Below are positions 1-9,146 of a stretch of 64,000 bases of DNA, in pieces (the stretch's first letter is position 1; each line of letters begins with the position of its first letter). The translations under genes and the position numbers were made by a program. This DNA is from AC-32 sp963716865 (GTDB lineage Bacteria > Actinomycetota > Thermoleophilia > Gaiellales > Gaiellaceae). Location: contig CAVQUF010000005.1 of NCBI GenBank assembly GCA_963716865.1, positions 577,750 to 641,749 of the forward strand. Reading direction: 5' to 3'. Under the pieces are notes generated by a model. It was not told the DNA's origin. It ran no database searches and saw only the letters and a list, made by a program, of their open reading frames with translations.

Positions 1-638
<638 letters not shown>

Positions 639-680
639 GGAGCCTCCTTCGGTTCGCGGTCGGACGGTTCCATCGATCCT

Positions 681-846
681 TAGTGCCCCTTCAGGTAATG
701 CTGCCTAGCTTCTGGGTCGCGAGCACCAAGCCAGGAGCCGCGCTCGTCCGCGGCCAAGGCTGGTTGCCTTGGCAAGGGCGAGGGTGGTTCCTGGCGCCGT
801 GTGATCGCGGGCCAGAAGCGGGCGTGTATTGCCTGGAGGGGCACTA
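681..846. repeat. 166-bp imperfect palindrome between atpH and atpA
   Basis: Nearly the whole atpH-atpA spacer folds on itself. The outer arms are 681-699 and 828-846 (16 of 19 pairs). The next arms are 708-726 and 801-819 (16 of 19), then 730-739 and 786-795 (9 of 10). A perfect 7-bp tip stem joins 754-760 to 766-772. The right end of the outer arm contains the atpH stop codon. The element could be a structured RNA setting the ratio of subunits within the operon, an RNA-processing site, or a palindromic mobile element. I see no T-tract that would make it a simple terminator and no second copy in the window. Confidence 0.8.
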
Positions 847-1374
847 GACGGCGGCCAGCTCCCGCCGGAGCCGCTCGAGCCGCCCGCGCACGCTCGCGTC
901 GAGCCGGTAGGAGCCGATCTGGATCACGACTCCGCCGATCAGGCTCTTGTCAACGCCGCGCGTCGCCTCGACCTTGTGGCCCGAGGCCTCCTCGATCTGC
1001 TTCAGCAGCTTCTTGGCCTCGGCATCCGAGAGCTCGACCGCGGTCGTGAGCTCGACGTGGACGATCCCTTCGTCCTCGGCGACGAGACGCTCGAACTCGC
1101 GCGCGATCTCCTCGAGTAGGCCGCTGCGGCCCTTGTCGGCGAGGAGGAGCACGAAATTGCGCACGAGCTGCTCGCCTCCCGCGAGCATGTCCTCGAGGGC
1201 GGCCGCCTTCGCCCGCGGGTCGAGCTGCGGGTTGCGCAACAGCTCGCGCAGCTCTGGAACCTCCGCGGCGGCCTCGGCGAGCTGGGCCAGCCCGGCGCGA
1301 ACCTGGTTCAGCCGCCCCGCCTCTTGCGCCGCGTCGTAGAGCGCCCGCGCATATACCCGATCGACGACGCCCAT
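844..1374 (-). CDS. atpH: ATP synthase F1 subunit delta
   Basis: This 176-residue protein is the delta (OSCP-like) subunit, which ties the top of F1 to the peripheral stalk. The N-terminus MGVVDRVYARALYDAA carries the typical YARALF-like helix. The C-terminal part with KVEATRGVDKSLIGGVVIQIG is the conserved delta signature. Length is normal for the family. Its ATG overlaps the atpF stop by one base (TAATG), so translation is probably coupled. Its stop codon lies inside the outer arm of the large palindrome downstream. Confidence 0.95.
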   Translation of the reverse strand: MGVVDRVYARALYDAAQEAGRLNQVRAGLAQLAEAAAEVPELRELLRNPQLDPRAKAAALEDMLAGGEQLVRNFVLLLADKGRSGLLEEIAREFERLVAEDEGIVHVELTTAVELSDAEAKKLLKQIEEASGHKVEATRGVDKSLIGGVVIQIGSYRLDASVRGRLERLRRELAAV

Positions 1375-1904
1375 TAGTTGTTCCGCGACGACTCGAGGAC
1401 GGAGAAGTCGAGCTCGCCGACCGCCTCCTCGATCAGGCGGCGATGGTCGGCGTCGTCGAGCGCCTTGCCGGTGACCTTCGTCGCGGCGACCAGGCTCAGG
1501 TCGGCGACCTCGGAGCGGATCAAGTCGAGCGCGCGGCGCGTCTCGGCCTCGATCTGCTTGTGGGTGTCGTCGAGGCGGCGCTGCCGCTCCGCCTCGGTCT
1601 CGTCGCGCATGCGGCGCTCGTTCGCCTCGGCGACCCGGCGCGCCTCGGCGAGAATCTCCTCGGCCTCGCCCTTCGCCTGGCCGATCAGCTGCTTGTGCTG
1701 CTCGAGCAGCTCGCGCGCCTCCTCGCGGGCCCGGTCGGCTTCCTCGAGCGACTGCCGGATCCGCTCGCGCCGCTCGTCGATCGCCTGCTGGATCGGGCCG
1801 AACGCGAAGCGCTTGAGCACGAACAGCGTGATCAGGAAGCAGACGATCGTCCAGATCATCAGCCCCGGCGTGACCTGGATGAGCGGGTTGGTGGCGAGCG
1901 GCAT
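1374..1904 (-). CDS. atpF: ATP synthase Fo subunit b
   Basis: This 176-residue protein is the b subunit of the peripheral stalk. One N-terminal membrane helix (about residues 10-30, TPGLMIWTIVCFLITLFVLK) is followed by a long charged helix rich in Glu, Arg and Ala, including DERRERIRQSLEEADRAREEA, which forms the coiled-coil stator. Order and spacing, 16 bp after atpE and overlapping atpH, are standard. Confidence 0.95.
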   Translation of the reverse strand: MPLATNPLIQVTPGLMIWTIVCFLITLFVLKRFAFGPIQQAIDERRERIRQSLEEADRAREEARELLEQHKQLIGQAKGEAEEILAEARRVAEANERRMRDETEAERQRRLDDTHKQIEAETRRALDLIRSEVADLSLVAATKVTGKALDDADHRRLIEEAVGELDFSVLESSRNN

Positions 1905-1920
1905 CAGGAGGAGGTCTCCA

Positions 1921-2184
1921 CTAGACGAGGACGTAGGCGAGGATCGAGCCGAGCAGGCCGTAGAAGACGACCGCCTCGGTGAGTGCGAAGCCGAGCCACT
2001 GGATGCCCTGGAGCTCTCCGCGGAGCTCGGGCTGCCGGGCGACCGACTGGATCATCGAGCCGAAGATGTTGCCGATGCCGACGCCGGCGCCGAGGGCGCC
2101 GAGGCCGACGCCGAGCGCCAGGCCGATCGCCTTGCCGGCCTTGGTGACGTCGCCTGTGGTGGCGGCGAGAACGATTCCGAGCAC
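1921..2184 (-). CDS. atpE: ATP synthase Fo subunit c
   Basis: This 87-residue hairpin proteolipid forms the rotating c-ring. Helix 1 is glycine-rich (ALGVGLGALGAGVGIGN) and the polar loop RQPE is at residues 50-53. The proton-carrying acid of helix 2 is Glu70 in FALTEAVVFYGL. I see no extra sodium-site Gln/Glu in helix 1, so a proton-driven enzyme is the simplest reading. It lies 12 bp downstream of atpB. Confidence 0.95.
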   Translation of the reverse strand: MLGIVLAATTGDVTKAGKAIGLALGVGLGALGAGVGIGNIFGSMIQSVARQPELRGELQGIQWLGFALTEAVVFYGLLGSILAYVLV

Positions 2185-2196
2185 GTCAATCCCTCC

Positions 2197-3039
2197 TTAG
2201 TGCTGCGGCTCGATTGCCGAGCCGATGTAGATGGCGGACAGGGCGGCGAAGATAAACGCCTGGATGCCGACGACGATGATCACTTCGAAGAGGTAGAAGA
2301 GGGTCGCGGGCACGATGACCGGGATCAGCTTCACGGACTGGAAGATGAAGATCAGGCCGAGGAAGGTGAGAATGAGGATGTGCCCGGCGAGCATGTTTGC
2401 GAAGAGCCGGACGCTGAGGGAGATCAAGCGCATGATCTGGCCGAGGATCTCCAGAGGCACGATCAGGAACAGCAGCGCCTTGGGAGCCTCGGGAATCCAG
2501 CTCTTGAAGTAGCGCTTCGGTCCGTTCCAGCGGATGCCCTCGAAATGCGTGAAGCAGAAGGTGAGGAGCGCGAGGGCGAGCGTCACCGAGAGCGAGGACG
2601 TCGCCGCGTAGATGCCCCAGGTCGGGACCCCGTGCCAGGTCTCGCCGGTCAGCGGCAGCGGGATGAAGCCGATCAGGTTGACGACGAAGATGAAGAGCAT
2701 CAGCGAGGCCACGTATGGGAACCAGCGGCCGATCGCCTTGGACGGCAGGCCTTGCTCGGCGATCTGCACTTGGGCGACCTCGTAGATCAGCTCCCCCACC
2801 GTCTGGCGGCGGTTCAGAGTCCGGCCGCGCATGAGGCCGAGGCCGAGCAGGATCGTCAGGGCCGCCCCGAGGAAGAGATAGACCACGGCCTTCGTGATCG
2901 AGAGGTTCAGCGGCCCGAGGTGGATCGGGATCCACTCGTGCTGCTCGAACTCGGTCGTCGGGTCGAACTTGCCGCGCGCAAAGGCGGGCGCGGGCAGCGC
3001 GAGCGCGAGCAGGCACGCACCGACGAAGAGGCGCTTCAC
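2197..3039 (-). CDS. atpB: ATP synthase Fo subunit a
   Basis: This 280-residue integral membrane protein forms the proton half-channels. The essential arginine is Arg211 in SLSVRLFANMLAGH. The N-terminus (MKRLFVGACLLALALPAPAFA) looks like a cleavable signal sequence ahead of an outward-facing segment, a feature known in some actinobacterial a subunits. Several further hydrophobic helices follow. It is preceded by atpI and followed by atpE. Confidence 0.95.
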   Translation of the reverse strand: MKRLFVGACLLALALPAPAFARGKFDPTTEFEQHEWIPIHLGPLNLSITKAVVYLFLGAALTILLGLGLMRGRTLNRRQTVGELIYEVAQVQIAEQGLPSKAIGRWFPYVASLMLFIFVVNLIGFIPLPLTGETWHGVPTWGIYAATSSLSVTLALALLTFCFTHFEGIRWNGPKRYFKSWIPEAPKALLFLIVPLEILGQIMRLISLSVRLFANMLAGHILILTFLGLIFIFQSVKLIPVIVPATLFYLFEVIIVVGIQAFIFAALSAIYIGSAIEPQH

Positions 3040-3073
3040 AGGTCAACCTTCTGACGGAGACGCAAGCGTCGTC

Positions 3074-3472
3074 TCACGCGGTCGGCTCCTGGCCGTAGTA
3101 GCCGAGCAGCGAGAGCCCGAGCTCGGCGGTGTAGGCGAGGCCGTACACGAGCGCGGCGGCGAGGCCCGCGTCGGGGTTCGACGAGGCAACCGCGAGGAGA
3201 ACGACCAGCACCGCCAGCAACCGGATCATCATCCCGAATGCAAACACGCCGGACCCGGCGATGTTGTCGGGCGACGGCTTCAGCCGCGCGAGCAGGAGCC
3301 CGAACGCCTGCATGCCGAACCAGAGGAGCGCCGCGATCGCCCAGCCGGAGAGCGGCCAGCCGGCGAGGAGGAAGACGGGCAGGGCGAGCGCGATCACGAG
3401 GCCGCCGCCGAGGGCCGCCGTCCAGCCGCGCGGCGCCGGGCGGGGTGCTCCGAGGATGCCGATGCGAGTCAT
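3074..3472 (-). CDS. atpI: AtpI-family ATP synthase assembly protein
   Basis: This 132-residue protein has four hydrophobic segments and sits directly before atpB, the usual place of AtpI (subunit I), which helps assemble the c-ring. The sequence is poorly conserved, so the name rests on size, topology and position. Its start overlaps the stop of the upstream small membrane protein gene. Confidence 0.75.
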   Translation of the reverse strand: MTRIGILGAPRPAPRGWTAALGGGLVIALALPVFLLAGWPLSGWAIAALLWFGMQAFGLLLARLKPSPDNIAGSGVFAFGMMIRLLAVLVVLLAVASSNPDAGLAAALVYGLAYTAELGLSLLGYYGQEPTA

Positions 3473-3681
3473 ATCGTCTCGCGGTAGCGCCAGTAGACGG
3501 CGAGGACGCCGAGCGGTACGCCGATGAACGCGCCGCCGAGAATTCCGAGCCCGACCGAGCCCGCCGCCCAGCCGATCAGCGCGCCGACGGCCAGGCAGGC
3601 GACGGTCACGCCCGCGAGGAGCGCGCCGGCGCCGGCCGGCTCGAACGACGCGCTGGGAGTGGGCTCCATCGGCGCGAGCAT
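3469..3681 (-). CDS. Small AtpZ-like two-helix membrane protein
   Basis: This is a 70-residue protein if read from the ATG at 3681 (MLAPMEPTPS). A second ATG at 3669 is also possible, and an upstream TTG would add 11 residues but lacks a convincing ribosome binding site. Two hydrophobic helices with many glycines (ALLAGVTVACLAVGALIGW and LGILGGAFIGVPLGVLAVYW) fit the AtpZ/F0F1-ATPase small-subunit family. In that family AtpZ works with AtpI, possibly in ion uptake or c-ring assembly. It overlaps atpI by 4 bp. Confidence 0.65.
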   Translation of the reverse strand: MLAPMEPTPSASFEPAGAGALLAGVTVACLAVGALIGWAAGSVGLGILGGAFIGVPLGVLAVYWRYRETI

Positions 3682-3758
3682 ACCAAACGGAGATCCGAGC
3701 TTGTAACAGCCCAAAGCGGCTCAGTTGCGGTGTTTTTGCCCGACTTTGTTCAAGAGCG

Positions 3759-4889
3759 CTAGGCGGTGCGGCGGGCTGCTTCGGCCTCGCGGGCCTCCTG
3801 CTCGCGGCGGCGGATGCGGGGGTTCGCGAGCTTGACGATCTCGAGCAGGTAGACCATGTAGATCGAGGCCGCGAGGGCCACGCCGCCGATCAGGCCGACC
3901 GCGACCGTCGCGCCCGGGTGCCAGACGCCGTGCGCGTGCGGGCGGATGAACCGCGTCGCGAGCGCGGCGCCGGCGAGGATCGCGCACCAGGCCCACATCG
4001 TCAGGGCCGCGCGCCGCTGTGAGAAGCCGATCCTGAGGAAGCGGTGGTGCAGGTGCTGGCGATCGGCCGCGTAGACCGGCTCTCCGTACTTGAGGCGCTT
4101 CGCGACCACGAACGAGGTGTCGATGATCGGGACGGCGAGCACGAGCAGCGGCAGGAGGAGCGTCGCCACGGCCGCGGTCTTCAAGAGGCCCTGGACCGCG
4201 AGCGCGCCGAGCGTGAAGCCGAGGAGCAGCGCGCCGGAGTCGCCCATGAAGATCCGCGCCGGGTAGAAGTTGTGGCGCAGGAAGCCGAGGCAGGCGCCGA
4301 AGACGATCGCGGCCAGGATCGCCGTCTCGGGCCGCCCGAGCGAGAGAGCGATCACGCAGAACGTGAAGCCCGAGATCCCGCAGACCCCGGCGGCGAGGCC
4401 GTCGAGCCCGTCGAGGAAGTTGACCATGTTCATGATCGCGACGATCCAGATCACGGTCAGCGGCACTCCCACCCACTCGGGCAGCGCGTGCACGCCGACG
4501 ATCGGGAACGTGAACCTGTGGACCCAGATCCCGAAGCCGGTCGGGATCGCCGCGGCGGCGACCTGGCCGCCGAGCTTCTCCCACCAGACGAGGCCGCGGA
4601 AGTCGTCGATCGCGCCGACCGTCGTCGCGACGGCCATCCCGAGCAGCAGCCCCTTCGTCTCGCGGCCGAGCGGCAGGAACGCGAGCGCCGGCACGAAGAT
4701 CCCGAAGAAGAGCCCGAGCCCTCCCAGCCGGGGAACGGTCCGCCGGTTGAGGCGCCGCGCACCCGGCCGGTCGACCACGCCGAGTAGCCGGGCCATCCCG
4801 CCGACGGCCGGCGTCAGCAGCACGACGATCACGAGCGCGAGCACCGCGCCGTAGATCACCTCGGGGTGGTCTTCGAGCGTGCCCCACAC
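3759..4889 (-). CDS. wecA: Undecaprenyl-phosphate N-acetylglucosaminyl 1-phosphate transferase
   Basis: This 376-residue polytopic membrane enzyme of the MraY/WecA/TagO family transfers a HexNAc-1-phosphate to undecaprenyl phosphate, starting cell-wall polysaccharide synthesis. Diagnostic motifs are DDFRGLVWWEK, NMVNFLDGLDGLAAGV, FMGDSGALLLGF and the cytoplasmic loop RQHLHHRFL. The His-rich loop is typical of WecA/Rfe rather than MraY. The position between the sua5/glyA genes and the atp operon matches wecA (rfe) of other Actinobacteria. It uses a GTG start 11 bp after upp. Confidence 0.92.
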   Translation of the reverse strand: MWGTLEDHPEVIYGAVLALVIVVLLTPAVGGMARLLGVVDRPGARRLNRRTVPRLGGLGLFFGIFVPALAFLPLGRETKGLLLGMAVATTVGAIDDFRGLVWWEKLGGQVAAAAIPTGFGIWVHRFTFPIVGVHALPEWVGVPLTVIWIVAIMNMVNFLDGLDGLAAGVCGISGFTFCVIALSLGRPETAILAAIVFGACLGFLRHNFYPARIFMGDSGALLLGFTLGALAVQGLLKTAAVATLLLPLLVLAVPIIDTSFVVAKRLKYGEPVYAADRQHLHHRFLRIGFSQRRAALTMWAWCAILAGAALATRFIRPHAHGVWHPGATVAVGLIGGVALAASIYMVYLLEIVKLANPRIRRREQEAREAEAARRTA

Positions 4890-4900
4890 GTCCGGCTACC

Positions 4901-5548
4901 TCACTTCGTCCCGTAGAGCCGGTCGCCCGCGTCCCCGAGCCCGGGGACGATGTAGCCCCGCTCGTTCAGGCCGCGGTCGACGGCTGCGGTCACGATGCGC
5001 ACGTCGGGGTGTTCGCCCCGGAGGTGCTCGATCCCTTCGGGCGCGGCGACGAGGCAGACGAGCGTGACCGACCTGGCGCCGGCCTCCTTCACGGCGGCGA
5101 CGGCGGCCGCGCTCGAGCGGCCGGTGGCGAGCATCGGGTCGAGCACGATCGCGTCCCGCTCGCCGTCCCCCAGCTCGGGGAGTTTGACGTAGTACTGGAC
5201 CGGCTGGAGCGTCTCCTCGTCGCGGTAGAGGCCGATGAAGCCGACCCGGGCGCTCGAGACGAGCGAGAGCACGCCGTCGAGCATCCCGAGCCCCGCGCGG
5301 AGGACCGGGCAGACCGCCACCTTCTTGCCGGCGATCCGCTGGACGGTCGTGCGCTCGAGCGGCGTCTCGACCTCGTCGGGCTCGGTCGGGAAGTCCTTCG
5401 TCGCCTCGTAGGTGAGCAGCAGGGTGACCTCGTTGGCGAGCTTGCGGAAGTGGACGGTCGGCGTCTCGCGGTCGCGCAGGTACGAGAGCTTGTGCTGGAC
5501 GAGCGGGTGCGTGACCACCGTCACGCCGCTGGCGGTCTCCGTGGTCAC
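4901..5548 (-). CDS. upp: Uracil phosphoribosyltransferase
   Basis: This 215-residue enzyme converts uracil and PRPP to UMP in pyrimidine salvage. I started it at the GTG that overlaps the glyA stop by 4 bp, giving MTTETASGVTVVTHPLVQHK, the standard Upp N-terminus. The PRPP-binding loop is DPMLATGRSSAAAV, and the C-terminal GLNERGYIVPGLGDAGDRLY is typical. Confidence 0.95.
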   Translation of the reverse strand: MTTETASGVTVVTHPLVQHKLSYLRDRETPTVHFRKLANEVTLLLTYEATKDFPTEPDEVETPLERTTVQRIAGKKVAVCPVLRAGLGMLDGVLSLVSSARVGFIGLYRDEETLQPVQYYVKLPELGDGERDAIVLDPMLATGRSSAAAVAAVKEAGARSVTLVCLVAAPEGIEHLRGEHPDVRIVTAAVDRGLNERGYIVPGLGDAGDRLYGTK

Positions 5549-6837
5549 GTCACGTAGGTCGTGAAGCCGCGGAAGCCCGGATAGAGCGGCCGCTGCTCGC
5601 AGAGCGCCTCGATCCGCGCCGCGAGCGCCGAGACGTCCGCGCCCTCGCCGAGCGCCCCGACGATCACCCGGCCGATCTCGCGGAAGTCGTCCTCGTCGAA
5701 GCCGCGCATCGTGGCGGCCGGCGTGCCCATCCGAATCCCCGAGGCGATCGTCGGCGGGCGCTCGTCGAACGGAACGGTGTTGCGGTTCACGGTCAGCTTC
5801 ACCCTCGCGAGCCGCTCCTCGGCGTCCTTGCCCGTCCACTCGGTCGCGCGCAGGTCGACCTGGAGCAGGTGCGTGTCGGTGCCTCCGGTCAGGACATCGA
5901 GCCCGCCTTCCTGCAGCGTCTCGGCGAGGGTGTCGGCGTTCGCGCGGACCTGGGCCTGGTAGTCGCGGAAGGCCTCGGTGCCGGCGATCCGGAAGCAGGT
6001 CGCCTTGGCCGCGATCGTGTGCAGCAGCGGCCCGCCCTGCATTCCCGGGAAGACGGCGCGGTCGACCGCGCGGGCGTGCTCCTCCCGGCAGAGGATGAAG
6101 CCGGACCGCGGCCCCGCGAGCGTCTTGTGCGTCGTCGAGGTGACGAAGTCGCAGTGGGGCACGGGGCTCGGGTGCAGGCCCGCTGCCACGAGGCCGGCGA
6201 AGTGGGCCATGTCGCACAGGAGCAGCGCTCCGACCTCGTCGGCGATCTCGCGGAAGCGGTCGGCCTCGACCGTGCGCGGGTAGGCCGAGCCGCCGCAGAC
6301 GATCAGGTTGGGCTTGTGCTGCTTCGCAATCGCGAGCACCTCGTCGTAGTCCACGGTGTTCGTCTCGCGGCTGACCTCGTAGTGGGCGATCGTGTAGAGG
6401 CGGCCCGAGAAGTTGACCTTGAGGCCGTGCGTCAGGTGGCCGCCGTGCTCGAGCTGGAGCGAGAGGATCGTGTCGCCCGGCTCGAGGGCCGCCATGTAGA
6501 CGGCCATGTTCGTCTGGGCACCCGCGTGCGGCTGGACGTTCGCGTGCTCGGCCCCGAACAGCTCCTTGGCGCGGTCGATCGCGGTCTGCTCGATCTCGTC
6601 CACGACCTCGCAGCCGCCGTAGTAGCGCGAGCCCGGGTACCCCTCGGCGTACTTGTTCGTCGGCACCGAGCCGACGGCCTCCAGGATCGACGGCCAGGTG
6701 AAGTTCTCGGAGGCGATCAGCTCGACCTGCCCTCGCTGGCGCTCGAGCTCCTGGCCGAGCAGCTCTGCGATCGCCGGATCGACCTCGGCGAGCCCCGCGG
6801 TGCGGAGGTGCTGGACGGTCTCCTGCGCGACGGCCAT
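5545..6837 (-). CDS. glyA: Serine hydroxymethyltransferase
   Basis: This 430-residue PLP enzyme interconverts serine and glycine while charging tetrahydrofolate with a one-carbon unit. The start at ATG 6837 gives MAVAQETVQHL, and the open frame upstream of it belongs to the neighbouring gene region. Signature segments are ELIASENF, NKYAEGYPGSRYYGG, the cofactor-lysine motif STTHKTLAGPRSG and RMGTPAATMRGF. It is 10 bp downstream of sua5 and overlaps upp by 4 bp. Confidence 0.96.
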   Translation of the reverse strand: MAVAQETVQHLRTAGLAEVDPAIAELLGQELERQRGQVELIASENFTWPSILEAVGSVPTNKYAEGYPGSRYYGGCEVVDEIEQTAIDRAKELFGAEHANVQPHAGAQTNMAVYMAALEPGDTILSLQLEHGGHLTHGLKVNFSGRLYTIAHYEVSRETNTVDYDEVLAIAKQHKPNLIVCGGSAYPRTVEADRFREIADEVGALLLCDMAHFAGLVAAGLHPSPVPHCDFVTSTTHKTLAGPRSGFILCREEHARAVDRAVFPGMQGGPLLHTIAAKATCFRIAGTEAFRDYQAQVRANADTLAETLQEGGLDVLTGGTDTHLLQVDLRATEWTGKDAEERLARVKLTVNRNTVPFDERPPTIASGIRMGTPAATMRGFDEDDFREIGRVIVGALGEGADVSALAARIEALCEQRPLYPGFRGFTTYVT

Positions 6838-6847
6838 CGCGCAGATG

Positions 6848-7459
6848 CTACTCGCGCGATCTGCCGGTCGCGGCGAAGGCTCGCTCGATCGCCTCTGCGC
6901 CCGGGACCGCGCCCTCGCGGACGACGCGAGGCTCCGGCCCGGTGAGGTCGAGGACGGTCGAGGGCGTGCCCGGCAGCTCGCCCCCGTCGACGAGCGCAGC
7001 GCACCCGGCGCGGATCTCCTCGGGCACGTCCTCGAGGCGCCGCGGGTCAGGCCCGCCGTGCAGGTTCGCACTCGTCGCGAGCACGGCTCCGACCCGGTCG
7101 AGCACATCCGCGGTCGGCCCGTCGAGCTCCGGCACGCGGACGCCGAGCGCCTCTGGGCGGTCGCCCGCGAGCCACGGGTAGCGGCGGGCCGGGTTCGGCA
7201 GAACAAGCGTGAACGGCCCGGGTAGAAGCGCCCGGACGACCGTCTCGACGGAACCGCGCAGCTCCGGCACGCGCTCGAGGAGGCGGTCGACGTCCCGCGC
7301 GAGCAGGGCCGTCGGCTGTCCTTTCTCCCGGCCCTTGAGGCGGTAGACCTCGAGCGCGGCCCACTCCCTGGACGGGTCGGCGCAGAGGCCGTAGACGGTG
7401 TCGGTCGGGAGCACGACCGGCTGCCCCGCCTCGATCGCCGCGACCGCTTCTTCGATCAC
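6848..7459 (-). CDS. tsaC: L-threonylcarbamoyladenylate synthase (Sua5/YrdC/TsaC)
   Basis: This 203-residue protein makes threonylcarbamoyl-AMP, the intermediate for the t6A modification at position 37 of ANN-decoding tRNAs. The N-terminal LPTDTVYGLCAD and the later YRLKGREKGQPTALL and ATSANLHGG motifs are those of the YrdC fold. It is the short form, without the C-terminal Sua5 domain. The GTG start overlaps the upstream hydrolase stop by 4 bp. The prmC-sua5-wecA-atp order is conserved in Actinobacteria. Confidence 0.92.
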   Translation of the reverse strand: MIEEAVAAIEAGQPVVLPTDTVYGLCADPSREWAALEVYRLKGREKGQPTALLARDVDRLLERVPELRGSVETVVRALLPGPFTLVLPNPARRYPWLAGDRPEALGVRVPELDGPTADVLDRVGAVLATSANLHGGPDPRRLEDVPEEIRAGCAALVDGGELPGTPSTVLDLTGPEPRVVREGAVPGAEAIERAFAATGRSRE

Positions 7460-8319
7460 ACCTCGATCGGGACGCCGAGGAACGAGAGCACGGCCTCGCG
7501 AAAAGCCCTGGGCGCCTCGACGAAGATGAAGTGGCCGGTGCCAGGCAGCAGCACCGTCTCGGCGTGCTCGATCCCCGCGGCGATCTCCCGGGCGCTGGGG
7601 GGACCGGTGATGAAGTCCTCCTCGCCGGTGATGACGAGCGTCGGCGCCGTGATCTTGCCGAGCTCCGGGCGCACGTCGAACGTCTCGAAGATCTCGCGAT
7701 CCCATAGCCGGAGGGCGTCCGCGTTCGGAATGTCGCCGTGCAGGGTCTCCAGGTAGGCGCGCTCCTCGTCGCCGTAGCGCGCGAAATAGAACGGGAACTC
7801 GCGCAGGCCGATGTCGGCGAGCTCCTCGTCGGTCGAGAAGTCGCCGGCCAGCTCGGCGTCCAGGGCCGCCTTGGCGTCCTCGTACCACGGCTCGCCCTCG
7901 TGGGAGGCGATCGACGCCTGCATCGCCTCCTCCTGCGCGGACGCCCAGCGCGGCAGCGTGCTCGCGAGGATCAGGCGCTCGACCTGGTCGGGGTGCTTCG
8001 CCGCGTAGTCCATCGCGACGACGCCGCCGTGGGAGTGGCCGAGCACGCTCATCCGCTCGAGGCCGAGATGCTCGCGCAGCTCCTCCAGGTCGGAGGTGTA
8101 GTCGGCGATCGCGTATCCGCTCGAATCCGCGGGCCGGTCGGAGGCGCCGGTCCCTCGTGGGTCGAGCAGGACGAGCTCGACGTGCTCGTCGAGACCGCCG
8201 AGGTCGGCTAGGTAGAGCGACGAGAAGCCGGGGCCGCCGCCGTGGCAGACGAGGGTCGCGCCCTGCCCGGTGCGACGGTAGGCGAGCCGCCGCCCGTCGG
8301 CCGTCGTCAGCCCGTCCAT
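7456..8319 (-). CDS. Alpha/beta-hydrolase, proline iminopeptidase-like
   Basis: This 287-residue alpha/beta-hydrolase fold protein has the oxyanion-side motif HGGGPGFSS, the nucleophile elbow GHSHGGVV (Ser of GxSxG), an acid candidate in ITGEEDFITG and the catalytic His in GTGHFIFVEAP. The HGGGPG motif near the N-terminus is typical of proline iminopeptidases and related hydrolases, but the substrate cannot be read from the sequence. It is an insertion between prmC (13-bp overlap) and sua5 (4-bp overlap) relative to the usual actinobacterial order. Confidence 0.85.
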   Translation of the reverse strand: MDGLTTADGRRLAYRRTGQGATLVCHGGGPGFSSLYLADLGGLDEHVELVLLDPRGTGASDRPADSSGYAIADYTSDLEELREHLGLERMSVLGHSHGGVVAMDYAAKHPDQVERLILASTLPRWASAQEEAMQASIASHEGEPWYEDAKAALDAELAGDFSTDEELADIGLREFPFYFARYGDEERAYLETLHGDIPNADALRLWDREIFETFDVRPELGKITAPTLVITGEEDFITGPPSAREIAAGIEHAETVLLPGTGHFIFVEAPRAFREAVLSFLGVPIEV

Positions 8320-9146
8320 CTGCCCTCGACCACTCGATCCCTCCCTGCCAGGTCCGGCGTGATCGTAGCGTCCTGGTAGCCGAGCTCGCCCAGCGCGTCG
8401 CGGATCCGCTCGGCCGCCCCGGCCGCGCTCTCGAGCACGAGCCAACCGCCGGGTCGCAGCGCCTCCGTCGCCGCCCGCGCCACGCCCTCGGTCGCGCCGT
8501 GGGCGACGAGGGCGATGTGCGGCTCCCAGTCGCGCACCTCGGGTTGCAGCGTCTCCAGCTCGTCGGGCTCGACGTACGGCGGGTTCGAGACGACGAGGTC
8601 GAACTGCGCCTCGCCGAGCCCGCTCGTCAGATCGTGCTCGACGAGCTGCACGCGCCCGTCGATGCCCGTCAGCTCGGCGTTCTCGCGCGCGAGCGCGAGC
8701 GCGTCCGGCGAAACATCGATTGCGGTCACGCGGGCGCCCTCGTGCTCGTCGGCGATCGCGAGCGCGATCGCGCCCGTCCCCGTGCCGACGTCGAGCACCT
8801 CCGGCGCGCTCCGGTCGCGGATGTGCTCCAGGGCGCGCTCGACCACAATCTCCGTCTCCGGCCGCGGGATAAGCGCACGCCGGTCAGTCTTCAGCGTCAG
8901 CCGCCGGAAGCCCCACTCCCCGAGCACGTACGCGAGCGGCTCGCGCCTGACGCGGCGCGCGACGTTCGCCTCGAAGGCGTCTACCTGCTCCTCGGCCAGC
9001 TCCCGGTCGAGCTCGGCGTAGAGGAGCGCGCGCGCGCAGTCGTCGCAGGCCCGCGCGAGCAGCAGCTCGGCTTCCAGGCGGGCCGACTCGACCCCCGCCT
9101 CCGCGAGCCGCGCGCTCGCGGCAGCGAGCGCGTCGCCCAGCGTCAT
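8307..9146 (-). CDS. prmC: Release factor glutamine methyltransferase
   Basis: This 279-residue SAM-dependent enzyme N5-methylates the glutamine of the GGQ motif in release factors. The SAM loop is DVGTGTGAIALAIA (about 119-132) and the catalytic NPPY is at residues 188-191. The N-terminal helical domain with the PLAYVLGEWGF segment is typical of PrmC/HemK. The ATG at 9146 overlaps the prfA stop (ATGA), so the modifying enzyme and its substrate are translated from adjacent coupled genes. Confidence 0.95.
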   Translation of the reverse strand: MTLGDALAAASARLAEAGVESARLEAELLLARACDDCARALLYAELDRELAEEQVDAFEANVARRVRREPLAYVLGEWGFRRLTLKTDRRALIPRPETEIVVERALEHIRDRSAPEVLDVGTGTGAIALAIADEHEGARVTAIDVSPDALALARENAELTGIDGRVQLVEHDLTSGLGEAQFDLVVSNPPYVEPDELETLQPEVRDWEPHIALVAHGATEGVARAATEALRPGGWLVLESAAGAAERIRDALGELGYQDATITPDLAGRDRVVEGRWTG

